DNA from: Ctena decussata | Taxonomy: Eukaryota > Mollusca > Bivalvia > Lucinida > Lucinidae | Reading direction: 5' to 3' | Assembly (NCBI GenBank): GCA_963989385.1 | Contig: OZ022500.1 | Location: 107,673,842 to 107,737,841, forward strand | DNA length: 64,000 nt | Shown: piece after piece, positions 11,951-22,749 of the stretch | How positions within the stretch are numbered: position 1 is the stretch's first letter | Layout: every line of letters starts with the position of its first letter | Program-made: the position numbers and the translations under genes | Notes under the pieces: generated by a model | The model's database searches: none | Seen by the model: the letters and a program-made list of their open reading frames with translations, nothing else | Told to the model about the DNA's origin: nothing

Positions 11951-13350
11951 TCATAAATCCTGCCGAGGAGATTTACAAAGACTATTCATAAGTATGTTGC
12001 ACTGTTTGTGTTATTATGCATGTAGTATTCTGCTCTTTGTGCCTTTGTTTTGGGCTTCTCATGCCTTCAGAGATCAGTATTCTAAATTGAAGCATGTTTA
12101 TGCTAAGCAAAGTCATCAGTATGATATATTTCTTGTTGCAGTTTAGTTACTGACCTTCAAAAATTCACTTCAGATTTTAAGGCAGAATAAAGTGGGTGGG
12201 GTAATTCATACCATTTTTAGACCTAGATGGCTTTATATTCAACAAGAAAATGTGCCAAATTTAATCTTAAGCTTCTAGATTCAATTCTGGCAGAGGCAGA
12301 ATAGGTTTTTAGAAATAAAACACACAGCAATAATGTTATGTCACATAAAACATTACAAATAATTGGTATATTTAAGTCGCAAATAGGCGCATGTAAAAAT
12401 GCAGAAAAAATATATTTTGCATTATCCGATTTTATCCTACTTTTGATATGTCATATGTGAATGTTAGTCCTCAACAAAAATGCAAAAAAAGCTTTTGTTG
12501 CAATTTGTTTTGGGTTTAGTGAAAAAAATCGCCAGTTTGCCTGGACTACTATATTCAGCTGCTGATTTTTTTATGCGAACTTGGAGCAGTATGAGTAGTT
12601 GCCTGTTATGTAAATTTATTTGAATGTCATTGTCTCTATATGCATATATTGCTATTTTTTCATTACAACGACCATGCCAACGTAATCAATACAGCGCGGA
12701 AATAACGAAGTTAACTTTTATTTCACATTTAAAGTGATTAAACTGCAAAAATGTTTACGTATGGCGGGTTCAAAAGTGACAGGTGTAATTAACGCGGCAC
12801 TATAAGCCATAAACATGAAGTGATTCTAAGTCATTCGATGGATATCAGCTGTAAAAGTTCACTTCAGATGGGGCCTTGCTTTTCAGTGAAACACTAGCGA
12901 GTCTAAAACGGGACTGCTCGTCAGTTGCGCCACAGAGGCTTGAAATAATAGTTTCTGTATAGCAAACAAAGACCTAGCTACTAATGACAATGATTTCCTC
13001 GTCAGACTTTTATAAAATAAGGTACCCCAAATAGTTTAACCAAGGGTTCCTCCCCTTGTATATAAATAAATACAATCGGTATCCTTTCACCCATACCAAA
13101 TCTAATTCTGGCCCCTATGGCGGCGCACACCAGTAAGGAATTTACTGCTTGGTAATTTGTGCAATTGAGTCCTTATAGCAAACACAGCTGAACCATTATC
13201 CATCTTACAATGACAAACAAGTGCAGCGTGAATGAATTATAGCTGGTAAAAACTCACTAGTTGTAAAATTATTTTTCATGTCACACACGTTTCCTTAAAC
13301 GGTTATGGACGGACACATGGTGCCTCATACTGCGGACATGAGAACGTACA
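11950..13350. other. No gene seen
   Basis: AT-rich DNA without recognised ends. The open frame at 11934-12146 starts inside the tandem array and has no coding character. Confidence 0.4.
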
Positions 13351-13376
13351 TCATAGGTGCAGGGAGTGTGTGTGTG

Positions 13377-13394
13377 TGGGGGGGGGGGGGGGGA
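13377..13394. repeat. Poly-G run
   Basis: A TGTGTGTG tract runs into an uninterrupted G run and then GAGAGAG. It is an assembly-sensitive simple repeat. Confidence 0.9.
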
Positions 13395-13431
13395 GAGAGA
13401 ATTTTACAACAATTCTACAATTATGTTTCTC

Positions 13432-13712
13432 GATTACTCTAATAAGTTCTGAATAGTTAGATCCTTTGAATGCTAGGAACACATCAAAGAAACGAAAATA
13501 GCAGAATTGTTTGAGTCTCTTCTTGACCAGTAATGAAATGTGCCACACCGCCAACGCTCCCGCCCCCTTCCCCAATTACTCTAATTAGTTCTGAATAATT
13601 AGTTCCTTTATAAGCTAGGAATACATCAAAGAAATGAAAATAGCAGAATCAATTAGATGAATCTGTTCATAGCCAGTGACGAAACGTGCCACATCAACAA
13701 CGCCCCCGGCCC
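13432..13712. repeat. ~143-bp tandem duplication
   Basis: Two copies share ATTACTCTAATAAGTTCTGA, CATCAAAGAAACGAAAATAG, AATGTGCCACA and a CCGCCCCC tail. They start at about 13432 and 13576. Divergence is moderate, roughly one difference per ten bases by eye. Confidence 0.85.
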
Positions 13713-13890
13713 TTCCCTCTTCCAGCCACGCCACCACCCCACCGCCATTTTCCTAACACCGGCTTGAGCAGATAGACCCCCCTCCAAAAAAAAAATCTAA
13801 ATGAACTCAATGATCCGAAAGGACCAGAAAATATAATCTGAACTAGTGTAGTCAGTCTTTCCGCAAAACGGTTCCCCTTTGTTATATAAA

Positions 13891-14126
13891 TGAGCCGCGA
13901 CACGAGAAAACCAACAATGTGGTTGTGCGGCCAGCGCAGACTCAGATCAGTCTGGCCATCCACCTAGCCCGATCAGACTCTTCACTAAGCGCTTAAAGGG
14001 TAGCCAAGGGTCTAAGCTACCTTCATGCGGACAGCGAAGACTCTGATCAGACTGGGCGGATGCCCAGGCTGATCTGTGTCTGCGCTGGGCGCACGATCAC
14101 ATTGTTGGTTTTGTCGTGTCGCGGCT
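13891..14126. mobile_element. Fold-back MITE, family A
   Basis: A full-length ~236-bp palindrome runs from TGAGCCGCGACACGA to GTCGTGTCGCGGCT, with internal CAGACTCAGATCAG and CTGATCAGACTGGGCGGATG. It is non-coding. The 61-codon antisense frame is a by-product. Confidence 0.92.
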
Positions 14127-14534
14127 AAAATATCGGTTGCAGGTTCAGTGTGACGTTGAATCTTTAAAGTGTGACGCCAAAAGGTGTTGGATTGCAACCA
14201 TGTTTTTTAATACTTTACTACCCTGATATTATTTTGGTTAGTCTAGATCTTAATTTTTACTAGGAGTAACCGTAGTTATTATTTATTTATTTTTGATGTA
14301 CAGAGCATGTTAATGTGCTTGAGACAGGTCTTCGAAATGAGTCACAAACAAGCAGTGAAACACGCATGCACTGTACCAGTGGCGGCCCTTAACGTTACCA
14401 TGCGCTGATTGATGCATTTTGCAAACCTTTTTTGTGAATTTAAGCTATAAATAATCACTAGCCGTTCTGATATTGTGGTCTGTGTCATATTTTGTTCGGA
14501 TTATAAGTCCAAGTGATTCCACTATGTAAGGGTC

Positions 14535-14800
14535 AAGCGTCATAGTCCCCCTGAAAAGAAATGATGTGCTGGTATGAGGGTGCCTATCAGACTACGCGGG
14601 CTATAAACCCTGAGGCCACCATTTGAACAAACTTGGTTGAGGTCCACTAGACAATGCTTCATACCAAATATCAAATCCTTAGGCCTAGTGGTTTCAGAGA
14701 AGATGTCGTTTAAAGGAAATTGTTGACGACGGACGACGGACACTGGGTGATCACAATAGCTCACCCTGAGCCTATGGCTCAGGTGAGCTAAAAAAAAAAA
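14535..14800. repeat. GGTGAGC-type dispersed repeat, 3' end
   Basis: It ends CTCACCCTGAGCCTATGGCT then CAGGTGAGC and an A-rich tail, with an upstream GACGACGGACGACGGAC block. It is related to 10075-10560 and 57960-59290. The 108-codon antisense frame lies over this repeat and is not considered a gene. Confidence 0.6.
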
Positions 14801-14945
14801 CAGAAAAAAACAAAACGCAGAGTCATTCATAACTTGGGACTGCGGAGGCACTGTAACATATTCCATCCATCTGCATCCTTTTATCGTAGCAGCCCTAATT
14901 TTATAAAGTTATCCAGGACCGAAAGTATGGTATGCGTATTACTTT

Positions 14946-15192
14946 TGACTCGCCCTTTTAGGGGGGTGGTCGGGTGGTGCGATGGTGCTGTGTGTAACTT
15001 CCAGTGCCGGGGCGTCCTTCTGATCTGGAATTGTAGGGCAAGGGCCTACTGTGCTTGCACTAGGTGCGGGTGGGGTGGTTTGGACATTTTTTCTCTCGTC
15101 TATCATTTCTCCTCTTTCTCCCTCTCTGGGAGACGGCCCGATATAGACTGAAATACTGTCTCAAAGGGTCGTTAAAACCAAAATAATCAATC
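14946..15192 (-). repeat. Family E repeat, copy 2 (inverted)
   Basis: The reverse complement of this segment matches 4866-5030 and 46707-46950, including TCTCCCAGAGAGGGAGAAAG and CAGTAGGCCCTTGCCC-type words. It is the longest copy with 46707-46950 (about 245 bp). Confidence 0.7.
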
Positions 15193-15639
15193 GCCCTTTT
15201 AGTTGTCGGACAATCTCACCAGGGATGCGCCAATTCTCGAAAAACTGAGTAAAACCTGACATAGGTTTACAAAAATCAATGAAAGAAGGTAAGAGTTCAC
15301 ATGATTCGTAATCCCTTGTGTAAATACAGGGCCAACGTCAAAAATAGCCAGTCCCCATTTCTTATAATTCCGTTCATTTAAAATCGAGACACATTGGAGA
15401 TACATCTGAAGCCTCTAAGGTAAGAACGTAGTTTTAAACATTAAACGATGCTTCAAGAGTCCCAGTGAGTTAAATATTTTTATTTATTTATGCATATAGT
15501 TTTGCTTTAAAGTATTGAAATATTGATCACCGTAGTCAAAAGTTTGCACACGTCTTAACAGATTTGACATGTCGATGTAAACCTCAGTCGCTGTGTTTTC
15601 TTAATTCCGCTTTCTGGCAAATAGTGCAAAGCATCTTGT

Positions 15640-15765
15640 CGCCTTGAGCATCAACCCCCCCTCCCCCCGCTGTCATTGTAATTGTTAATTTGCACATTGA
15701 GCATCACTCCCCCGCCCCCAACCCCCACCCCCGCCCGCCCTTGTCATTGTTAATTTGCACGATGT
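15640..15765. repeat. C-rich duplicated segment
   Basis: TTGAGCATCA, a run of C-rich sequence and TGTCATTGT...TTAATTTGCAC are repeated twice (about 15640-15695 and 15697-15763). Confidence 0.8.
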
Positions 15766-15869
15766 ATCTGACATTATTATCAACTAATATCAATATCGTT
15801 ATTTATGCTATCGACCGGAACGATACGATACAAACTAGCTGTTGAGAATTAGGTATTGACCGAGCAATA

Positions 15870-15964
15870 TCCCAGCGGGCACATGACGTCTAAACGACGT
15901 CGTAGTGACATCGATGCGACGTCAAGTGGCATGGACGTCAGTGCGACGTCATTTGCTCCTGGGA
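15870..15964. mobile_element. Short palindromic MITE with iterated GACGTC core (family B)
   Basis: The ends TCCCAGCGGGCACATGACGT and GACGTCATTTGCTCCTGGGA are inverted. The core repeats CGACGTC, CGATGCGACGTC and GTGCGACGTC. The small open frame over it is accidental. Confidence 0.88.
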
Positions 15965-16424
15965 TGGTTTTCGCCAGTATTTATTGTTGGGGTCACTGTT
16001 TGGTCATCTATGCATGTTTCGAATTTTTCTTCGGAAAAGTGAAGTTGTAACAATTTAGCATACATATACACGGTGGTAATACCGTTTTAGGTACCTACGT
16101 TGTTGACCGAGACGGTACTATACATGCCGGCTGTCGACCGAGCTGCATTTGCTGTCGGTTGTCTCGGTCGACAGCCATTTTTGCACGTTTGGTAAATGAA
16201 TGGCTTGGTCGACAGCACAGGCAGGGAAACTGGTATTACTACCGTGGTATAGCATGAAATACAGGATCAGAAGATGGATCTAGGAAACAATGAATACCGT
16301 AACAAAAGAATAGAAATGCTGCGCGTTTTCAACGAAGATGACATGGTAAAATATTTGAGGTACTAGAGATATTTGTCTTTTAGTTTACAAGAAAAGCTTT
16401 AAAATCCAACCGAATGTTCTTAAG

Positions 16425-16602
16425 ATGGATGGATTGCAATTTCACGCCCTTTTCAACAGTAATTAGGTCTTTACGATGGAAATGTGATTATGAAAGGCGG
16501 TATGCAACAGCTTCGTTTACGTTTGAAAGATTCCAGCGAGATTGAACCCAGGACCGCTAGATCAGCAGGCTAGCGCTTAACCAGCCGAACCACCGGGCCT
16601 CA
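16425..16602 (-). mobile_element. tRNA-derived SINE (family F), minus strand
   Basis: The complement carries a degenerate tRNA head (GAACCCAGGACCGCTAGATC and CGAACCACCGGGCCT on the given strand) and a GATGGATGG tail at its 3' end. It is the same family as 17327-17514 and 58284-58475. Confidence 0.7.
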
Positions 16603-17326
16603 TATGCCTGTAAGAATATCGTCAGTCCGGCTTAATTTAGTGTCAATTACTTTCAACGTTTCCAAAGTTTTTAACGTAATAACTTTGTGCTCCCAAAAGG
16701 TAACGAGGCAAGTTATTTTTGATTTGACTCACGACCGCCAGGTCATCAGACCAGCACTACCGTGGCTTTTTCAGTTGTGTTATGGGCTCACCGTATGCTG
16801 GCATAGAGTACAACAAACATAATCCATCCCTCACCCTTCGCTGTCTTTAATCGTCTCTCGTTCGAAAACGTGTGCCTTTACTGCTTGGTTGTTGATTGCT
16901 GGCCCAATAAGGATTCAAACCCACCCCCTTTAGCGCCATATCTGAGAGTTGAAAGAAACAACAGTCATAGATATGTTTGATTGTGGTCGGCAGACATGGC
17001 CTTCACCGTTGATGGTATATCACGACTTAAATTAAATATGACGAGAGTAAATTAATGATCCCGTTTTTACAACAATTTACAAATGATTTAGTACCTTGAA
17101 TTTAAGTATTATTTCTGTAACAAGACCAAATGTGGCAATAAAAGATGCAATTTCTGACAGTTTGAATTAGGACATAATAGTTGATCATTCAATCAGACTA
17201 TTATGTTTTCGTAGGTTATCGAAGTTTCATCGTGACAGGCCTACGCTGTTCAAGAGTTCTCTTCAAACAAATTAAGATAACAGATCATCCATAAATAAAC
17301 TGTTGATCAATGAGCTGACTGTTATA

Positions 17327-17514
17327 TACGATGGATGGAAAACATGGGGTTTTACGTCCTTTTTAACAGTATTTCAGTCATATCAGGACAATGGGCTCGT
17401 GATAATGAAAGGCTGTGTGCAACGGAACCCAGTTTACGATGGAAAGAAAACCGCCTACGGCGGGGCTCGAACCCGCGACCGCTAGAGCTTAACCCACTGA
17501 GCTACGGGGCTTCT
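17327..17514 (-). mobile_element. tRNA-derived SINE (family F), minus strand
   Basis: The head contains the complement of box B (GGGCTCGAACCCGCGACC, about 17461) and of box A (CTGAGCTACGGGGC, about 17500). The tail is GATGGATGG at about 17330. A 60-codon open frame over it is not a gene. Confidence 0.8.
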
Positions 17515-17582
17515 TTTATATATATACGCCAAAAAGTACGAAAGCCTAAAACAACAGCCAAGAGAAAGAGAAAAAATAAAAT

Positions 17583-17793
17583 TGAGCCGCGACACGACAA
17601 AACCAACAATGTGGTTGTGCGCATCCGCCCAGTCTGATCAGAGTCTTCGCTGTCCGCGTGGAGGTAGCTTAGACCCTTCGCTACGATTTGAGCACTTTAC
17701 GAAGTGTCTGATCAAACTGGATGGATGCCCAGGCTGATCTGAGTCTGCGCTGGGCGCACAACCACGTTGTTGGTTTTGTCGTGTCGCGGCTCA
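17583..17793. mobile_element. Fold-back MITE, family A
   Basis: TGAGCCGCGACACGAC... to ...GTGTCGCGGCTCA, with the left arm shortened (GCGCATCCGCCC directly after TTGTGC). Confidence 0.9.
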
Positions 17794-17821
17794 GATGAGG
17801 TTATCGACCTTATGCGCAGCT

Positions 17822-17935
17822 TCGTCACGACAAAACCAACAAAGTGGCATGTCCAGCGAAGACTTAGATCAGCCTGGACACCCGCCTAGTCTGATCAGAG
17901 TATTTGCTGTGTATTAAAAGGGAAGCCAATCTTTC
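17822..17935. mobile_element. Half copy of family A MITE
   Basis: TCACGACAAAACCAACAAAG through CTAGTCTGATCAGAGTATTT matches one arm of the family. The second arm is missing. A further decayed remnant may lie at 18540-18600. Confidence 0.7.
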
Positions 17936-18656
17936 TTTTCTTTGGCGGGGAAATTATTTATCCTGACGAAATTGTAAAACCTTTGTTTATCCCGTAAACA
18001 GTTAGTTTCTGACGGCATTTTGATGCCGTCTGGAAGAACACGTCATGTCGTTCTAGGTAAAAGGTAAAACTATATAAGAACTTTTCCATCGAGAAAAAAA
18101 ATTTTCTCTATGGACTTGGCGATTTCTTTTCGCCCATCTATTCTGTTCTACCCAAATTAATCACGTGCTTTCTCAGATCAGTAACTACACAGAATCAGCT
18201 CAATTGTTGCAAACAGTCGGCACCTTTGACACCGATGTCTCGCAGGGAAAGCTGGGAAATTTTCATTCGGGTTACATCGGCAGTTATTTTTGCACGTTTT
18301 ACCAAAACTGGATAATACCCATAAGCCGATGCCCCAAATACACGATAATACCCTCTTACGTGAATGAAATCAGTTCTGGCTTTCATTTGGTTCACAGATA
18401 CGCAACATTAAGCCCCCCCCCCCCCCCCCCTTTCAATAAAAAAATGGCAACAGCGAGACTGAAGCGAGTCAGTGAATCAACCCAGCTAGACCTATTATCT
18501 TAAGTCTGTAGATTCATGATATGAGCGAATCAGATAACAAAGCTTCTGATCAGATTGCATGGATGTGCAAGCTGGTCTGAGTCTTTGCAGTTCGCAGATG
18601 CCAGAAGCACCATTTTAATAAGTTGCAGCTCAAATATCAGTTTTTCTTTGTTTCAG
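17936..18656. other. Presumed intron or upstream region of the zinc-finger gene
   Basis: It contains a small hairpin GACGGCATTTTGATGCCGTC (18012-18031), a C homopolymer at 18412-18430 and a strong splice acceptor ending at 18656. No upstream coding exon could be identified. Confidence 0.45.
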
Positions 18657-18663
18657 GAAGAAA

Positions 18664-19986
18664 ATGCATCAGTGCGACAAGTGCTGCAAGTCATACGAGA
18701 GAAAGAAATCTCTAGATAAGCACATACGTGTGCATGATGAACTAAGACCTTTTGTGTGTCACATCTGCACAAAGTCATTTGTATACAAGGACAACTTAAA
18801 ACAGCACTTAATCACCCACACAGATGCAGCTACTGAAATTTGCCCGACTTGTGGTAAAAAATTTAAACAAAGAGGTGGTCTGCATAAACACATGAGCATC
18901 CATGATCCGACAAGGTATGTGTGCGGCACTTGTGGGAAAAAGTATGATCGAAGAGAATACTTGATGGCACATGTAAATACCCACGGTGATAAACAAACAT
19001 GCAGCTCATGTGATGCTAAAGTCTTCCATTTAGACAAACACATTTGCAAGAAGGAGAGAATAGAACCTCAGTACGAGTGCCAAATTTGTAAGAAGAGGTT
19101 CAGGCAGAAAAGATACCTAAGGGAACATACAAAATATTCCCACAGTATGGCATATTCATTTGAATGCCAAAAATGTGGCAAATTTTATAATTACAGATCC
19201 AGTCTGCATAATCATAAGAAGAGGTTCAGGCAGAAAAGATACCTAAGGGAACATACAAAATATTCCCACAGTATGGCATATTCATTTGAATGCCAAAAAT
19301 GTGGCAAATTTTTTAATTACGGATCCAGTCTGCATAATCATAAGAAATTCTGTGAGACACAGTCTCAAGTAGCGGCCCATACTGAAACATTGCCTCTGTC
19401 TCCTGTTCAAGTTCAGGCTCAGGATCGTACTTATGCCCAAACTGAAACACAGCCTCCATCTCCTGTTCATTTTCAGGCTCAGGATCGTACTTGTGCTATG
19501 ACTGAAGCAAAGACTCGTGTTCTGGATCATGTTCAGACTCAGGATCACGATTATTCCCAGCCTAAAACATGTATTTTTGCACCGATTCATGTTCAGACCG
19601 AAGATCAGAGTTGTGCTCAGACTGGAACACAGATTTATCCACAGGCTCATCTTCAGACTAAGGATTGCGTTGCTGCCGAGATAAAAGGACTTAGTCATTC
19701 TCAGGCTCATGATACATCTAAGACTCAGCAATATGAGTATGTTCAGAATGAAATGCAGCGTCATCCTCAGTCTAATGTTCAGATACAGGATCATGCTTGT
19801 GCTTGGATTTATCACAGTCCCAATTTTCGAATTTTGTTCAGACCCAGGATCGTACGTTTGCACAGACTGAAACACTGCCTTATGATCTGGTTTCTGTTCA
19901 GGCTCAGGATAGTTCTTTTAGCCAACCTGAAACACCTCTTCTATCCCCATTTTATATTCAGGCGCAAAATCATACTAATGCCCTGA
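18664..19986 (+). CDS. C2H2 zinc-finger protein with internal duplication and repeat tail
   Basis: Residues 1-24 form the first finger (C4, C7, H20, H24). Three more canonical fingers follow (FVCHIC..., EICPTC..., YVCGTC...), then a shortened finger (TCSSCDAKVFHLDKHIC) and two or three fingers with the pattern YECQIC/FECQKC. A 42-residue block beginning KKRFRQKRYL is duplicated in tandem, fusing the end of one finger to the middle of another. From about residue 235 a glutamine/threonine-rich 20-residue repeat (QTETLPLSPVQVQAQDRTYA) begins. The exon starts after a strong TTTTTCTTTGTTTCAG acceptor ending at 18656, so the ATG may be internal and upstream exons may exist. After about 19800 the frame is lost by one base and the last ~60 codons are out-of-frame repeat. 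The role is presumably nucleic-acid binding; the target is unknown. Confidence 0.72.
   Translation: MHQCDKCCKSYERKKSLDKHIRVHDELRPFVCHICTKSFVYKDNLKQHLITHTDAATEICPTCGKKFKQRGGLHKHMSIHDPTRYVCGTCGKKYDRREYLMAHVNTHGDKQTCSSCDAKVFHLDKHICKKERIEPQYECQICKKRFRQKRYLREHTKYSHSMAYSFECQKCGKFYNYRSSLHNHKKRFRQKRYLREHTKYSHSMAYSFECQKCGKFFNYGSSLHNHKKFCETQSQVAAHTETLPLSPVQVQAQDRTYAQTETQPPSPVHFQAQDRTCAMTEAKTRVLDHVQTQDHDYSQPKTCIFAPIHVQTEDQSCAQTGTQIYPQAHLQTKDCVAAEIKGLSHSQAHDTSKTQQYEYVQNEMQRHPQSNVQIQDHACAWIYHSPNFRILFRPRIVRLHRLKHCLMIWFLFRLRIVLLANLKHLFYPHFIFRRKIILMP
19090..19341 (+). repeat. 126-bp tandem duplication inside the zinc-finger exon
   Basis: 19090-19215 and 19216-19341 are nearly identical copies (two obvious base differences, giving Y to F and R to G). 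The frame is kept because 126 is divisible by three. The duplication adds one finger and creates a hybrid finger whose normal second histidine region runs into a second copy of RFRQKRYLREHTKYSH. The low divergence indicates a recent event. Confidence 0.92.
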
Positions 19987-21100
19987 CTGAAAAACTCGCT
20001 CATTCACCGGTTCTGGCTCAAGATCTGGCTAATGTTCAGACAGAAACACTGCCTAATAAACCATTTAATGTTCAGACTGAGGACCAGAATTATATCCAGA
20101 CTGAAACACTGCCTCATTCACCAATAAATGTTCAGAGAAAGGTTCGTGCTTATGACCAGGCTGAAACCCTGCCTCTTTTACCGCTGAGTGTTCACACTGA
20201 GGATCTGGCTTATGTCCAGACTGAAACACTGCCTCATTCAGCTCTAAATCTTCAGGGATATGGTTTGGCTTATGCCCAGACCGAAACACTGTCCCCTTCA
20301 CTACTTAAGAATCAGTCTCAGGACTTGGCTTCTGTCCCGACAGAAACACTGGCTCAGTCACCACTTGCTGTTCCGACTCATGATCTGGCTTATGCACAGA
20401 CTGAAACTCTGCCTCATTCGCCACTACATCTTCAGACACATGATTTGGCTTACGTCCAGACTGATCCACTGTCCAAGTCACTGCTTCAGATTCAATCTCA
20501 GGATTTGGCACACACCTAGACTGACACAGCCTAGTTCACCATTAATTGTTCAGACTCAGAACCTGGCTTATGCCTAGACTAAAACACTAGTACCATCTCA
20601 TTCACCGCTTAATGTGCTAGAATATGGTTTGGCTCAAGCCCACACTTCACATTTAATCTCGACTAAAATGCCTCATTCTCTATTTACTGTTCAGATTCAG
20701 GATCTTGCTTAAGCCCAGATTGAAACACTGCCTTATTCTCAGATTTAGACTTAGACTCGGGATCTGGTTTATGACCAGACTAAAACAATGCCTCATTCAC
20801 CTCTTAATGTTCAAATTCAAAATCACGCTTTTGCCCACACTGAATTACTTCCTCTTTCACCACTTAATGTTCAGTTAAGATCACACGTTTGTCCACACCA
20901 AAGCACTTTCTTATACATCTTTCTTGTTTAGACTCAGGATCGTGATTATACCCACACCAAAACAGTATCTCGCGTTCCGCATTGTCTTCTGACCCAGGGT
21001 CATACTTATGTTTAGACAGATACACAAACTAAGTCCTCTTTTCCTGTTCATATCGCGGATTATGATTAGGCTCATCCTGCAGCGCAGACAGGTACAACCA
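19375..21100 (+). repeat. 60-bp coding minisatellite, about 28 units
   Basis: The unit is close to GTTCAGACTCAGGATCGTAC followed by TTATGCCCAGACTGAAACAC and TGCCTCATTCACCGCTTAAT. Units up to about 19780 are open in the zinc-finger frame. A unit at about 19809-19837 is 29 rather than 30 bases in its second half, shifting the frame. The repeat then stays open in the new frame to a TAG at 20517-20519. Beyond that, units acquire many stops, often CAG changed to TAG, and small indels, up to about 21100. Because 60 is a multiple of three, long antisense frames also appear across it. Confidence 0.9.
19797..20519 (+). pseudogene. Frame-shifted continuation of the zinc-finger repeat tail
   Basis: After the one-base loss near 19809-19837 the 20-residue repeat resumes in this frame (VQTQDRTFAQTETLP..., ...TETLPHSPLHLQTHDLAYVQ) and ends at TAG 20517-20519. 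It has no zinc finger and would be translated only if the lesion is a sequence error or is bypassed. The rising number of disrupted units past 20519 suggests this stop, or one near it, was the original C-terminus. Confidence 0.7.
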
Positions 21101-21580
21101 GTTGGTTTAAACTAGGACATTGTCTTCAAATTCATTCATGTCGCTAAATTTGTTATTCTGCATTTCACCTTATTTAAATGGCGTAAGTAGGCCATTCGTG
21201 TTTTAATTCGAGTTTAATGTATGCTTTCTATTTCAAATTTTAAACACTTCAAGAAAAGTTTTATGTGTGATAGCTATGATAAACGGAGAAAATTTGAACT
21301 GATGTCGTAAAACTATGATAAACCGATGGAGAAATTTGAAATATTTAGCAGCCCTTTTATGCATTGTTGATTTTGGTAAATTATTTTTTTCAGTTTTGTC
21401 TTACTTTAATTCAGTTCTAATGGTGGATGGTGTTCATGGTGTTTTTGACGAAAGAGTTCTAATTTAGCTTTATAGGCAAATGGTAATTTTCACGGAACGA
21501 TTATAAAATGAACCAGTTGGTGGAAAAACCTCATATATGTATCATTCTATTCGATAAATGTGTTTTGGTTCTGTTATCCT
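21101..21580. other. Downstream flank of the repeat array, no gene seen
   Basis: AT-rich sequence after the last decayed 60-bp unit. No coding signal. Confidence 0.4.
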
Positions 21581-21581
21581 A

Positions 21582-21665
21582 TCCAGCGGGCACACAACAT
21601 CGAAATGACGTCGTATTGATGTCGATGTCAATACGACGTCATTTCGACGTGATTTACCTGCTGGG
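21582..21665. mobile_element. Family B MITE (GACGTC core), TA-flanked
   Basis: TCCAGCGGGCACACAAC... to ...GATTTACCTGCTGGG with TA on both sides. The core contains ATGACGTCG and ACGACGTCATTTCGACGT. Confidence 0.9.
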
Positions 21666-21955
21666 TATTTACATTTCCAGTATTTACATTACCGGGGTAA
21701 AAATTTCTTTTTACTATTTTTGGTCTTAGTCTTTGTTAATGTGTAATGACAGCTTCCCAATGCCAGCTGTAAAGACAATTGTATGCGGGAATATTTATCT
21801 CCTCCTGTATATGGGTTAAATGTCTAACGCAGGAGACAAAGGTTCTTACACAAGAGGTAGAAAAGTAGTATATGTGAGTTTTATTTCCTACATAGGAGAA
21901 AAACAGGTTTGTGCAAGAGATATAAACGCCTGCATCCTACCTGGATAGAAAGATA

Positions 21956-22265
21956 TACTGTAAAAAAAATCGGTAGATTTTACGGTAGAATAACTGGCAA
22001 CCAGCTGCCAGTCCATTTCCCGTTAATTTTAGGGGTGCCCGTAAACACTGGCGGAATCATCACGCAGAGTAGGGTAGAATAAGATAGGTATTGTTTTGGT
22101 CTTATAGCCCTTCAACACTATGAAGTATTTTCGGGTGTGGTCAGTTAACATAACTCTGCCATATCGAGATTTCGAAATATGTTCTTCAGGCAAATAACGG
22201 GGAATGGACTGGTAGCTGGTTGCCAGGTATTCTAGTGTGAAATCTATGGATTTTATTTTACAGTG
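21956..22265. mobile_element. Fold-back element with CACTGTAAAA-type ends (family N), copy 1
   Basis: The ends are TACTGTAAAAAAAATCGG and ...ATTTTATTTTACAGTG, flanked by TA. The arms contain GATTTTACGGTAGAATAACT, CTGGCAACCAGCTGCCAG and their inverses. There is no open reading frame. Confidence 0.85.
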
Positions 22266-22361
22266 TACGCCTGCAAAGAAGATATAAAGTCACACATAGT
22301 CCTAGTTTATCTCCCACTCAAATGACAGGGAGCCTACGTAGGCGTCCGCCTTTCCCAAAAG

Positions 22362-22386
22362 AGACAAAAAAAAAAAAAAAAAAAAA
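22362..22386. repeat. Poly-A run
   Basis: About 24 consecutive A between the two family N copies. Confidence 0.9.
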
Positions 22387-22434
22387 TACCACGCAGGAGT
22401 CAATGCCTCTGTATAGGAGATAAGAAACAACCTA

Positions 22435-22749
22435 CACTATAAAAAATCCGTAGATTTTACTTTAGAATAACTGACAACCAGCTACCAGTCCATTTCCCAT
22501 TATTTTTACGGGCATTTGCCTGTAAGACGTTGTTGGAAATCACAAAATGGAAGTTTTATGTGAACTTTGCGCACTCGAAAATAACTGTATTAATGAAGGG
22601 CTATCTGACCAAAACGACACCTGCTCTATTTTGTCCCGCTCTGCTTTATGATTCCTGCAATTTTTACGGGCGCCCGTAAAAATAACGGTAAAAGGACTGG
22701 CAGCTGGTTGCCAGTTATTTTACCGTAAAATCTACGGACTTTTACAGTG
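22435..22749. mobile_element. Family N fold-back element, copy 2
   Basis: CACTATAAAAAATCCGTAGA... to ...ACGGACTTTTACAGTG flanked by TA. It shares arms with the copy 170 bases upstream. The 64-codon antisense frame is a by-product. Confidence 0.88.

Noticed and set aside
14540..14866. 108-codon minus-strand open frame
   Set aside because: It covers the 3' end of a GGTGAGC-type repeat and a poly-A tail (poly-F in translation).
19282..19875. 197-codon minus-strand open frame
   Set aside because: It is antisense to the zinc-finger exon and the 60-bp repeat array, whose period preserves open frames on both strands.
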